DNA of 64,000 nucleotides from Hysterium pulicare CBS 123377 (GCA_000467715.1 AJFK01000037.1:85302-149301), one strand, 5' to 3'; shown: positions 22,013 to 31,785, numbered from the stretch's first letter. Made by a program: numbers and translations. The notes: a model not told the origin generated them from the sequence alone.

Positions 22013-22903
22013 ATGTCTCAAAACACTTCGCTCCCGACGCGACTCCACTTCCTTTTTGGCCATCTAGTTCCTCTCGGACCCACCGAGCATCCTCCGGAAC
22101 CACAATGCGAGATCTGCCAAGAAGATTACAATGATCGGCATGCACCCGTCCACTTCGAGGATTACGCTCCCTGCAGCCATGTTTTCGGTCAGTCTTGCAT
22201 CATGGATTGGTTCCTGGAAAACCCTGATGCGAACACTTGCCCCAAGTGCCGTCGCGTTCTCTTCCAAGGGAACGGTTATAGACATAGAGACGCATATTCG
22301 GGTTCGGATTCAGATTCGGATTCAGATTTACACTCAGATCCAGATGAAGACTCAGATTCAGATGAAGACTCAGATTCCAATGAAGACGAAAACGAAGATG
22401 AAGATGAAAATGAAAATGACCCCGAGAACGTTTGGGATATGCGATGCTTTTCTCATAACCTACGCAATTGGATGGAGCTTCCGGAGGCATCTAGGCTTAT
22501 TCAGGAACGTATTGACCACATTCCCTGGGTCAACGGATGCGAGCATAACGCAGCCATTGTTGTCTTCGTCCAAGAACTCTGGGAGGCACTTTATGACGTG
22601 CGGGGAGGACAACATTCTTCTATCGACAGCGATGATATATCTGACACGATAGAGGCAGTCCTGGTCTCACACAACTTTCTGTATCTCGGGTATGAGTGGA
22701 TGACTCTAAGGGCAGTTGCCCGAGACATGGTGCGTATGCAGTTCAATATCCGAGGATTCCATGAGATGAGCGATGTGCAGTTAAGGAGCTTTACTGAGCG
22801 ACTGAGGAATATGATGACACGGGTCCATATCAGGGCAGACAATATATTTGACTCCACCGCTTTGGGTCAACCTTACTACACGCCATTGGGTCAACCTGAC
22901 TGA
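22013..22903 (+). CDS. RING-finger protein with acidic Ser-Asp tract
   Basis: A single exon encodes 296 aa. The RING starts near residue 32 with CEICQEDY, then CSHVFGQSCIMDWF and CPKCRRVLFQ. Ligand five is Gly, and His39 in the D-R-H-A-P segment matches the conserved His of the paralogues. A tract of about 45 residues made of Ser-Asp and then Glu-Asp-Asn repeats follows (near residues 97-140). The C-terminal ~150 residues are helical, with a tryptophan-containing E-L-W-E-A-L segment and the S-D-D-I-S-D-T-I segment that resemble the shared module of its neighbours. The likely role is ubiquitin conjugation; the substrate is unknown. Confidence 0.8.
   Translation: MSQNTSLPTRLHFLFGHLVPLGPTEHPPEPQCEICQEDYNDRHAPVHFEDYAPCSHVFGQSCIMDWFLENPDANTCPKCRRVLFQGNGYRHRDAYSGSDSDSDSDLHSDPDEDSDSDEDSDSNEDENEDEDENENDPENVWDMRCFSHNLRNWMELPEASRLIQERIDHIPWVNGCEHNAAIVVFVQELWEALYDVRGGQHSSIDSDDISDTIEAVLVSHNFLYLGYEWMTLRAVARDMVRMQFNIRGFHEMSDVQLRSFTERLRNMMTRVHIRADNIFDSTALGQPYYTPLGQPD
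22300..22425 (+). repeat. Coding microsatellite (Ser-Asp / Glu-Asp)
   Basis: Imperfect GATTCA/GATTCG hexamers pass into GAAGAT-type repeats, all in frame inside RING gene 3. Such tracts change length by slippage. Confidence 0.75.
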
Positions 22904-23848
22904 GAGAACTGCCCTTGAAGGTTTGGCGTATTACTGCAATTACTTTAGTCCGTAGTTCTTCGCTGAAATCCTCAGGCTTAGCATGACAACCTGTGTGTTC
23001 CAGCCGAATGAGTTTATAATAGCAATCCAATATCATGGGTTTCAAATATTCGAAAAACAATACGTGAGTGCTCCAGACTTTGATAAGTTTTTTGTAATGT
23101 CTGCCGTTCCTCCGGCTAAACCTGTTGAGATCGAGTGGTTGGGTGCTAGTACCAGCCACCTTTCCCCTATATAGTCCCTCCGCGAACACCTACAATCAAG
23201 CATTTTACCTCTCTACCTCTCTCTCGCGTGTCTGTGTGATTTAATTTCAATAAAACCTCATCCGGAACAGGAAGAATTGGTAGTCAAAGAAAGATGTCAG
23301 GGTAGACGATATCAAGACCAAGACCAAGTCCGAGACTGTATTTAGCTTCATTCCTCAAGGCTCTTCTAGACAAACCGGCGTCACCTGTTAGACTGAGGGC
23401 AACCACAAGCTCGGCAGCATTTTATGTAAGTCACATTGTAATGATTGTGTGGAACGTGGGGAGACGTTTTGCGCTGACCACGATGCTACTGTTCAGGGGT
23501 GGCCACAGCACACGACTTATATAGAACTATGGGAAACATCGATGTGTGCACAGGGTCTGAGTTCATTAAAGTCAAAGTACCCATCGATGACGGTGGGTTT
23601 CTCGCCACCGAGGACCGGACGTTAATAATCTCACATTCGAGATTCCTACATTGTGTAAATACATTTCACTTTCCTTTGACCTTCACAGAACCAGTGAACA
23701 TCCTATTTTTCTGTGCTTCTATGTCCGCATAATGTATATTCATCAATGTAGACACAAATTACCATGTATAAATTCCATAAGAGCAAAGGCTCTCCTGCTC
23801 GTCTTCCATCTTCCTCCCATACCTGTTTCAAAGAAGGAAAATCTGAGG
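22904..23848. other. Spacer between RING genes 3 and 4
   Basis: It contains no frame with recognisable homology. The segment 23649-23705 is similar to 24719-24775 upstream of RING gene 5, so the upstream region took part in the duplication. A 77-codon open frame at 23499 is not supported. Confidence 0.5.
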
Positions 23849-24487
23849 ATGCCTACCCATACTCACGCTCTTCCAAATAGAAACGAGTTCCTTGCGAACA
23901 ACCTCCTCGAGCAGGATCCAACATGCGGAATCTGTCATGAGCCCTACGATGAGACGGACCACCGTCCGGCAGCTTTCTTAGGTGGATGCGCGCATATCTT
24001 TGGAGGACCATGTATTCGGAGATGGCTTGAAGGGCGCGCGGGCAATTATAACAAGTGCCCCACCTGTCGAGAGGTTCTTTTCCAACGCGATCTGCCCCCG
24101 AATACTATCTTGATTCCTCGGCCTCGCGAAGATAATGCTACGGGGGACGACCTTTCTGACTTGCCAATCGAAGAGGCCATGAGACGAATTCAGGAGAGCA
24201 TGACTGGATTAAGGGGTTACGATGCTTCTCGATTGTTCCTTAGGGGCGTTCTCTTGATAATCCGACATTGTGTAGCAAGTGCAGGACATACAGTCACCGA
24301 AGACATGCAAGACGGTATGCGGCGAATAAATGTTCTCATTAACTCGGATGATAATGCTACGCTGCTACGGATTCGGGAGGCCCTGCCGCCATCAGGTGTC
24401 GGGCAAGAATTTTCGCAATTCGAGTGGGGAGAATTCATTGTGCTGCGAGTACGAGACATATTGATCTCGTCGGGTCTGGCCGGATGA
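23849..24487 (+). CDS. RING-finger protein, short form
   Basis: A single exon encodes 212 aa from the ATG at 23849; an open frame without ATG extends upstream. The N-terminus (NEFLANNLLEQ) precedes a RING: CGICHEPYDETDHRP, CAHIFGGPCIRRWLEG, CPTCREVLFQ. The fifth ligand is Gly. One C-terminal helical module follows, with A-R-L-F-L-R-G-V-L, the T-E-D-M-Q-D-G-M-R-R-I centre and a final L-R-V-R-D-I-L-I-S. The next gene (24956) is the closest paralogue, sharing most RING residues and the GGPCIRRWLEG block. It is probably an E3-type protein; the target is unknown. Confidence 0.8.
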   Translation: MPTHTHALPNRNEFLANNLLEQDPTCGICHEPYDETDHRPAAFLGGCAHIFGGPCIRRWLEGRAGNYNKCPTCREVLFQRDLPPNTILIPRPREDNATGDDLSDLPIEEAMRRIQESMTGLRGYDASRLFLRGVLLIIRHCVASAGHTVTEDMQDGMRRINVLINSDDNATLLRIREALPPSGVGQEFSQFEWGEFIVLRVRDILISSGLAG

Positions 24488-24955
24488 GTTCATAATAATG
24501 AATCTAATACCATATATTTCGTATTTTAGACAAACATAACAGGGGTGCTCCAGCGTGTGATTTCGCTCTTTACATTTGCCCTAGAGTTAGATTTACTGTC
24601 ACAGAAATAGTTTGCCATATGTTTCAACTCCTATTCGCCGTTTTTGATAAGTGATTTCAACTTCCGTGTGGTCTGATTAGGCTCAACTTACTGAGATTTC
24701 ATCAACTGTACGTTTCTAACATTGTGTATTTACATCCTACTTTCCTCAAATTTTCACAGACTTGATCAATATCCTGAGAATCCAATGCTTGCAATTTATA
24801 TCCTATTTCATTGGCATGAATCACCCGAATACCTACCCAGACACTTTGTATAATACTCAAATTTATCCACAGTAAACTCAGAACTCTTCTCCAGACCCAA
24901 GTTCCGCAAAAGCTACCACCCACAACTTCAGGCTTTCGAAAAGAGAAGCTAGAAA
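24488..24955. other. Spacer between RING genes 4 and 5
   Basis: It contains the upstream block similar to that of RING gene 4 (around 24719-24775). No coding frame is supported. Confidence 0.55.
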
Positions 24956-26101
24956 ATGTCTACTTCTACCGCCGCTATCGTTAGTAGAGAAGACTTCATC
25001 GCCAACCACCTGCATGAGCAAGCCCTGACCTGTGGTATCTGTCGTGAGGCCTACAACGAGACCGATCATCCTCCGACAGTTTTCTCGGGTAGCAACACCT
25101 GCTGGCATATTTTTGGAGGACCATGTATCCGGAGATGGCTGGAGGGGCAGGAGGGCAATTATAATACCTGCCCAGCCTGTCGAACAGTTCTTTTCCAGCG
25201 TGACCTAGATTCGAACGAGAACGAGCTCTCGCTATTCAGTCTCCTTTCCACTGAAGATCTGGCGCAACCGCCTCCAGTGAGCCACTGGACCGACGGAATA
25301 GAGGAGCTCCTGGATATGGCCACAGAGGTTCCCGACCTGATTGGAAGCCCTGTGGATAATGCTCGATCCTTCGTCTACAGCGTTCTTGAGCGGCTAAGTT
25401 CTGTTCATACATCAAATCCAGAGCATACAGCTAGCGAAGACGTGCGAGATGGCATTGAGCGGTTACAAATTCTCCTTTACTCGGCGAATCGCGCTACCTT
25501 CCTCCGAATCAACGAGTATACTACCCCAGCGCATGATGGGCATAACCACTGGACACTCGAGCAGACGGAAGAAATTGTGTTGCAGTTGCGAGAGCTTTTG
25601 ATCTCTGTGGACGAACATCAACAGCAAGGCGATGACCAGATGCAAACTGCTGAGGAGCAAACGACATTTCGAGCTCAGGAAGAGGCCTTGCTTCCTGAGG
25701 TACTTCACGATGAGCAAGGTAATCCTCAAGCATCAACAATCGATATTTCGACCGAAGCGGTGCACAGGTTAACTCTCGAGATGTGGCAAGCTTGCTGGGA
25801 ACTCCATCAAGATGGCCAGAGGTTAGAATCGGGCTTGGTCGATCATACTGACGTATGCAACATGCTCGACCGGGTCCTCCCACCTTCCCAAGATCTCGAT
25901 TATCTGAGGAGGCAATATCGTAATATCCTAGCAAGCACACTTGCTTACGAGATGTTAGGATTGCATCAACAAAAAGGCAGCCTCCAGCCATTGGATGATC
26001 CAACGCTATCCTGGTTCTGTGAAGTAACCTTGAAGGAGGTGTTCAGGAGCTATGATGAGGATACTAATAACTTCTTTCATGTTGAAAATGAGGGGTCGTA
26101 G
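24956..26101 (+). CDS. RING-finger protein with two C-terminal helical modules
   Basis: A single exon encodes 381 aa. The RING is near residues 26-82: CGICREAYNETDHPP, CWHIFGGPCIRRWLEG, CPACRTVLFQ; the fifth ligand is Gly. A first helical module (about residues 125-220, with A-S-E-D-V-R-D-G-I-E-R-L) matches the single module of the preceding gene. After a Gln/Glu-rich linker, a second module (about residues 260-345, with VHRLTLEMWQACWELHQDG) matches the C-terminus of the next gene, 26722. This copy therefore joins the two module types found separately in its neighbours. The high similarity of the RING to the 23849 gene indicates recent duplication. Confidence 0.8.
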   Translation: MSTSTAAIVSREDFIANHLHEQALTCGICREAYNETDHPPTVFSGSNTCWHIFGGPCIRRWLEGQEGNYNTCPACRTVLFQRDLDSNENELSLFSLLSTEDLAQPPPVSHWTDGIEELLDMATEVPDLIGSPVDNARSFVYSVLERLSSVHTSNPEHTASEDVRDGIERLQILLYSANRATFLRINEYTTPAHDGHNHWTLEQTEEIVLQLRELLISVDEHQQQGDDQMQTAEEQTTFRAQEEALLPEVLHDEQGNPQASTIDISTEAVHRLTLEMWQACWELHQDGQRLESGLVDHTDVCNMLDRVLPPSQDLDYLRRQYRNILASTLAYEMLGLHQQKGSLQPLDDPTLSWFCEVTLKEVFRSYDEDTNNFFHVENEGS

Positions 26102-26721
26102 AGTAAGTCGTGTAGAAATTAGTCAGCACATTCAGAGGGTTATTATAATAGATAGGTTCAGAAGCTTGCTCCGCCTTTCGTCAATGAACTCAATTCAAGC
26201 ATGTGTTGTATGAGAGCATAACTTTCAAAGTTGCTTGTGTGATAAGACCCCGTGTATTGGCTTCGGCGATAACCAGTGATGGAATTCAATTGAAATTAAG
26301 AAGTGGGAATTGAAGTCGAGGTTGGGGTATCGAGCTAACCTCCTTCAGTGTAGCGTCTAAGGTACTTTAGATCCCACTTCATCACAGTTCATCGAACAAT
26401 CATGACAACTCTACTCCAACCCATGCAAACCCCAATAACCTCACTGATAGATGTTTCCTAGCGTATGGATCTTCTCTTGAACTTCGTACATTGTACATGT
26501 ACAATTCACAGGATGCCCCCGAGCTGTCAAAGAACGGGTGGATTTCATCCGAATCGTAATCTTTCCCAATTTCACAATGCATTCTAATATTGGAGCACAT
26601 TCCAGGCAATTTATTTCTTTTTCTTATATGAAGGCTTTGGTTCCTCTCTCTGATAACCTCTTCAACAACTCACACCATCTTCCCCTACTCCGTAATCAAC
26701 TTCTACAACCAACTCGAAAAG
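26102..26721. other. Spacer between RING genes 5 and 6
   Basis: No supported coding frame is present. A stretch near 26487-26512 (ACATTGTACATGTACAATTC) is a near-palindrome and recalls the ACATTGTGTA block upstream of genes 4 and 5. Confidence 0.5.
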
Positions 26722-27669
26722 ATGCCTTCCAACCGCGGCCAACTCCCAAACATGCAAGAGTTTATCGAAAGCAAGCTCCTCGGGCAAGAGCTTACTTGTG
26801 TAATTTGCAGCGAAGCTTACGATGAAGATGATCATTGTCCGGTCACTTTCTCTGACAGTCTGTGCGCACACATGTTTGGGCGTACCTGCATTATAAAATA
26901 GTTCGAAACACGCACAGGCAACTCTCATAAATGTCCTCTCTGTCGCAAACCCCTTTTCAAGAAAGTCCGGCCCGAGATCTCAAATACGATTGATGAATAT
27001 GCTCGTTCACATGCTGTGGTGATGGTTGCGCGGCAACGCCTTGATGCAGCTATGAATCGTCTAGCCGAGCATAACCGCCAAGGTCTACGCGCTAGGACTG
27101 AAACTAGTCAGGCTAGAATAGTGGACGCATCTTCAGAATCTCCAGTGTTAATGCATTCGGTAAATCTGGAGAGCAGCCGCAATCAGGTACAGTCGCTGTC
27201 TCAAGATGGAGCAATCTCTGCTGAGAATGAGCCCGTACATCAAGAAATTGAATCCTTCGTAGTAGACCTAAGGGACAGTATGGCACCCTCCAATGCGCAA
27301 ACTGCTCGCCCATTAGGACAAGTGATTGAGAGTCAAATACCCCCATCTATCCAGATGACGACAGACCGCACGGTCAATTTATCGCCAGAAGGAATAGAAA
27401 GACTGACCTTGGAAGCTTGGCAGACCTGCTGGACGCTCTTTCAGCAGGAGGAAGCATCGTCGACCGGGAGGATCACGCGCGCGGAGATCCTTCGTACGCT
27501 CGAACCCTTATTCCCTCGTTTGCAAGTTCCTTACGGAATTGAGAGTCTGCACAGAACTGCTCGAAGTATGATGCGATATCATGCTACCAACGAAACGTTT
27601 CTGTCCTTAACTAACTTTGAACTCAGAATCTTCATGCGTCGGGTTAGGCGCTTGCTTTCGATCGAATGA
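26722..27669 (+). pseudogene. RING-finger paralogue with a stop at the conserved Trp codon
   Basis: From the ATG at 26722 the frame encodes a RING: CVICSEAYDEDDHCP, CAHMFGRTCIIK, then a TAG at 26899-26901, then CPLCRKPLF and 256 more codons in the same frame to 27669. The paralogues have Trp (TGG) exactly at the TAG, as in CIRRWLEG, so one G-to-A change explains it. The downstream frame is otherwise open and retains the C-terminal module (IERLTLEAWQTCWTLFQQ). If translated to the stop it would give 59 aa ending inside the RING. The loss looks recent. A read-through product or a sequencing error cannot be excluded from the sequence alone. Confidence 0.75.
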
Positions 27670-28349
27670 TGCACAATGCTGATTTCTTTATTGGTAGGCA
27701 GTACATCGCTAGAAGACTAAAATAAGTTGGGGTCTAGTTAGATGACTTACGCCGTATGTAAGTGACACAAATATAACTTATCACAATGAACTATTAAGGC
27801 CAGTTGTCTCCCGTGACTTCCACTTGACTAAGGATCTTATCCGAAATGAAGCTCATGTGTTCTGAAGTCGAGATTTCACTGGAATGTTCCATTCCTCTGA
27901 GCAAACATAAGGAGCAAACGGTGATTATGGGCAATATTAGACCCCTGAATTCTTCGTCTAAAGTCACGGCTTACAGTTGAACGGATTTATATGTGCGGTA
28001 ACATTTTAGAAGTACATGATTCAAGCATTCACCAAAATGCTTGATAAACTTGACTTCTTGTATAGTGATTCCACATTCAGTGATGCAAAGAGTGTCTCCT
28101 CTCGTCACACGAGATGATTATATAGACGAACAAAACTGAGTAGCTCTGCGGTTCCTTCACCTGGTCAGTCATCAATTATCAGTTCACAGTCTATTCCTTC
28201 ATTTTATTATCAACTCGACTATACTATACCCTACTCTCCCCACTGTTTCTTCTCGAACTCCAAGTCTTTTAGCTACAACTACGCAAAAAGACCAACCTCT
28301 ACCAATCTCTATCAACTCCTACAAACCACTACAAATCTCCCAATCGGCG
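27670..28349. other. Spacer between RING genes 6 and 7
   Basis: No supported coding frame. Pyrimidine-rich sequence from 28190 to 28340 probably forms the leader of RING gene 7. Confidence 0.5.
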
Positions 28350-29135
28350 ATGTCGCCATCTATCCCTACCGACCGAGACGTTTTCATCAGAGATCATCTC
28401 GACACACTAGAATGTGGCATATGTATGGAGAGCTTTACTGAGGAACATTACCCAGTCCGTATTTCGGGGATTGCTGGATGTTCTCATGTATTCGGTGCTC
28501 AATGCCTGATTCAGTGGATTGAATCAGATAACGGGAATGCACACACTTGTCTAGTGTGCCGCACTAAGTTCTTCCAGCCGGAGGAAGCTCCAGATGATGG
28601 AGGTCCGGGAGAGGCTGCTCAAGAGGAGGTAGATCGCAATCATGCAGATTCAGACCAAGAAGATACAGATGAGGAAGGTTCCGAGGAGTTAGATGCAGAA
28701 CGGGGAGCTTCAGAGGACGAGGGGAGTGCATACATGCCTTCCGACGACGAAGGGGAGAATGCTTCTCCCGACGAAGGCAGTTTCACAGACATTCAAGCAA
28801 AGACCTTCATCCTCCACTTTTACCTACAAATGCGTCAACGTTGCCGCCGGCCGAACTTGAACAACGCTCACTCTCTCCGCCCAACGCCCGCGAGGTTTGC
28901 GCTCACTCGTCGTGACATCGATGCGGGCATCCAGCGCGTTCTTCAGACAATGAACAAGCGAATTCAACGGAGCCAGCATGACCAGCTCGTCATAATCGCC
29001 TTGAAATTTCCCGGTAGGATTGCAGCAGATCCTGGGTTGCTTGAACCCTTGAGGATATTACCGAAGGTTTTTGAAAAATGGGAAGAGAAGGCAGAAATCC
29101 TTCAGGTGCTTGGCGCTGATGAAGCTGGGGAATGA
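28350..29135 (+). CDS. RING-finger protein with acidic linker
   Basis: A single exon encodes 261 aa. The RING lies near residues 22-76: CGICMESFTEEHYPV, CSHVFGAQCLIQWIES, CLVCRTKFFQ; the fifth ligand is Gly, and Leu replaces the Pro of CPxCR. An Asp/Glu-rich stretch of about 60 residues follows, then a helical C-terminal part with LTRRDIDAGIQRVLQTM, which aligns with the module centre of the other paralogues. It is the last gene of the array. Confidence 0.8.
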   Translation: MSPSIPTDRDVFIRDHLDTLECGICMESFTEEHYPVRISGIAGCSHVFGAQCLIQWIESDNGNAHTCLVCRTKFFQPEEAPDDGGPGEAAQEEVDRNHADSDQEDTDEEGSEELDAERGASEDEGSAYMPSDDEGENASPDEGSFTDIQAKTFILHFYLQMRQRCRRPNLNNAHSLRPTPARFALTRRDIDAGIQRVLQTMNKRIQRSQHDQLVIIALKFPGRIAADPGLLEPLRILPKVFEKWEEKAEILQVLGADEAGE

Positions 29136-29516
29136 TGGTAATTGAATTCAGGAAGGAATAGCATAAGAACCTCTCTTTTCATTCAATGATCTCTTACTAG
29201 TTCATGCACCAGAGTAAAATTTGATTTATTCCAAGGAAACGAAACTTTCATGCATCTAAACAAGCCAGAGCTACCAATCGATAGGTTTTACACTATGTAC
29301 GACTCTTAGAAGGCAGGCAGATAGTACAAATAACAATGTTTGATGCCTTGCTCTCCCCCTTTTTTGAACATGTGACCAAAACATGTGACCCCTATCTGTC
29401 TCACGGGACATTTTAGCTAACATTCATCAGACAATCATGGGGTGTATAAACCCAAAGTTACTCGTCCTAGCTGGAGGGCCTTACAGTGACCTGCACCCTA
29501 AATTTCTAACCCAACA
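29136..29516. other. Spacer after the RING array
   Basis: About 380 bp with no supported frame; an open frame from 29437 overlaps the next gene in another frame and is ignored. Confidence 0.45.
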
Positions 29517-30347
29517 ATGTCAAATCACAGACGCGAAGGCTCTCCTATCAGAACTCAGCATCATCGCCCGCATAGGCCCTCAGCTCAACGCCACAGGCCA
29601 AGGATTGGTAGTGACGAAGACCAGCCCAGCAACGAACTCCTCCCTACCACTCCAAGCCTGCCCGAATCAAAGGCTGAACACGGCCGCCGTCGTCGAGAGC
29701 CACAAAACCACATGCAAAACCGTCAGGCCCAAACCCCTCAGCTACACGAGAACAAAAGCCGGAGTGGTTTAGGCTTTACCAAGCTGCTTGTTTGGATCCT
29801 TGATCGAATCGAAGCGCATCGCTCGCGATCTCGTCAATTGCATGGGACGCCCAGCCGTCGATATCATCATAGAGAGGAAAGTCGTCATAGAGGTAGAGGT
29901 AGAGATAGAGATCGAGATCGAGTCGCTCAGGATCATCGAAACGGTCGGCGAGCGGGAGATAGGGAGCGTCGCCGTAGACAAAGCCGAGGGCCTGAGCGTG
30001 GATCTGTGCACGAGGACCACAGTGCTGGGTATGAGGATGGGAGATCACGTACTGACAATGAGAATACGGACGCTAGAGACCGCGAGGAAAGAGAGAGGCG
30101 CTTGGATGTTGATGATGAAATTGGTTCCAACAATCACTACACAACAAGGGGAAGGAGTGAAGGAATGATCATGCGTAGAAGTAGAGTGGATAGTGGTACT
30201 ACAGAGCAGATTGTCCCGCCGCAGACTATCTTCGAGACGAGAAGGGATGGTAGGGTTGAAGTAGGCCCTCCCACTTGTCGGTTTGTGCCGTCAAGGACTC
30301 TGTATTGGGCGAATGAGGAAGGGAGGGTTGAAGTACCTCCGAAGTAG
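29517..30347 (+). CDS. Arg-rich hypothetical protein
   Basis: One open frame encodes 276 aa. It is rich in Arg, Ser, His and Asp, with an Arg-Asp run near residue 130 encoded by repeated GATCGA-type hexamers. No known domain is recognised. A short hydrophobic segment (FTKLLVWILDRI) lies near residue 93. The C-terminus (VEVGPPTCRFVPSR) resembles the VKMGPNPIRFK end of the next gene, so the two may be diverged paralogues. The Arg-rich region could bind nucleic acid, but this is only composition. Confidence 0.55.
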   Translation: MSNHRREGSPIRTQHHRPHRPSAQRHRPRIGSDEDQPSNELLPTTPSLPESKAEHGRRRREPQNHMQNRQAQTPQLHENKSRSGLGFTKLLVWILDRIEAHRSRSRQLHGTPSRRYHHREESRHRGRGRDRDRDRVAQDHRNGRRAGDRERRRRQSRGPERGSVHEDHSAGYEDGRSRTDNENTDARDREERERRLDVDDEIGSNNHYTTRGRSEGMIMRRSRVDSGTTEQIVPPQTIFETRRDGRVEVGPPTCRFVPSRTLYWANEEGRVEVPPK

Positions 30348-30685
30348 TAAGTTCTCGACTTTCAGTTATTTGATCAAACAATGTACGTGAGAGAACATCT
30401 TTAGTGCAATATCTTTGGTGCATGTTGCAGTGATTGAGGCCCTCATCTCGAAGAGCACCAAACGTTAAGTGAAGGTATGATCTACGCACCAAGGCTTAAG
30501 GAAGAGAATGACACCAAAGCATGACATTCACTTCTCACCTTCTTCTCTCACCTGATCTCTGCATATGACTGCCCGCTCTCCGATAACGTCGGTACCCCAT
30601 CAGCTCCGTTACAACCCCCATAAGCTATAAATACAGCCGCGCTCATCCTCTGCCGCTCTGGCATCATAGCCGAGTTCCACTCACC
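30348..30685. other. Spacer with candidate promoter
   Basis: It has no supported frame. It contains a TATA-like element at 30626. Confidence 0.45.
30626..30633 (+). promoter_or_regulatory. Candidate TATA box
   Basis: TATAAATA lies 60 bp before the ATG at 30686. Confidence 0.4.
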
Positions 30686-31353
30686 ATGCCAACACACCCG
30701 ACGAAAGTCGAAAGATCCAAGGAGAAAGAAAACCAAGCAGTTTCCCCGTGGCTTGAGTGGCTCGCTTGTCGGAAAACCCTAGGGCAATTGGATCTTGGAA
30801 AGCCGTCCTCCAAGAAGCCTCCTATAACGAAAGCTAGTGCTGATCGAGAAAAACGTCATGCTAAACACGGACTACAGCCTCGACCACCCAGTAGAGAAGA
30901 TAGGCGAGCCCATGACCGCCAAGCCGGATTGAATAGGCAGAGACGAGGGAGTAGAGAACGCAATCAAACGGAGACTGGCCGTATAGATTCCGACCGTAGT
31001 GCACCCAGGTCTAAAAATGTATCTAGCACAGATGCGAGATCCAGTGAGGCCCTTCCAAGAACAAGGAATCAAGGTGACGTAAGCGCCAACCTCCAAACCG
31101 AACGACCAGAGATATGGCGACCGAAACCGATGGCGTTTTAAACGCAGCAAGTAGCACTGGTAGAGCGGACTCTGCCTCCAACGATGCTGCAAGTCGTAAT
31201 GGAGCCCTCGTGCGAGCGGGGAGCTCAAAACAGGAAAATACTAACAATAGAGAGACTGAAATTCAAGGGGAGTCGGAGTGGGTTTTGATTCCTCCAAACG
31301 CTACTGTGAAGATGGGACCAAATCCGATTCGGTTCAAGGTAAGTAAGCGGTGA
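30686..31353 (+). CDS. Basic hypothetical protein, probable paralogue of the preceding gene
   Basis: The proposed exons 30686-31073 and 31148-31353 give 197 aa. The 74-bp intron (AAG|GTGACG ... AAACGCAG) is inferred because it joins two overlapping frames that both look coding. The first exon alone stops at 31141. A further GTAAGT donor at 31339 directly follows the RFK codons, so a last small exon (for example from 31396 or 31410) is possible and the C-terminus is unsettled. The protein is Lys/Arg/Ser-rich and lacks known domains; ESEWVLIPPNATVKMGPNPI near the end recalls the preceding gene. Confidence 0.45.
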
Positions 31354-31785
31354 ATTATTATAGAGTGGGTACTTTAGGGCACGTTGTGATAGTAGGATGA
31401 AACGAGCAGTACTTGATGAAACTGAGAGTCAAGATGAGCTGGTACGCGGTCTTTACAACCCAGCGGAGGAAGAAATTCGGTGGAGGAACGCTCAGAGTTG
31501 ATGAATTGTAGTTCAGAAGACTTCAGTGGATACCTTTCATAGTGAGAGATATCAAGTGTGTAAACCTGTTCATAGCATCTTGCAGAAAGAAAAAAAACAG
31601 TATTTGTAAATGCAATGAATGTTCAAAGTAACTCGAAACCCCAGCGCAACGATATCCACGTTGACGATATCATAAAAAAGAAAAATATATGGTATGTCCA
31701 GTAGCAAAAGGGTATCCTCTCAAAACGCCGTTCCCAACTTACCACAAAAAGCCTCCAAAACGCCTCCCAAGAATGACCCGACTTC
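31354..31785. other. Spacer between convergent genes
   Basis: It may contain the last exon of the preceding gene (up to 31512). Otherwise no coding frame is supported. Confidence 0.4.

Noticed and set aside
23499-23732. 77-codon frame between RING genes 3 and 4
   Set aside because: It overlaps the duplicated upstream block of RING gene 4 and has no recognisable motif.
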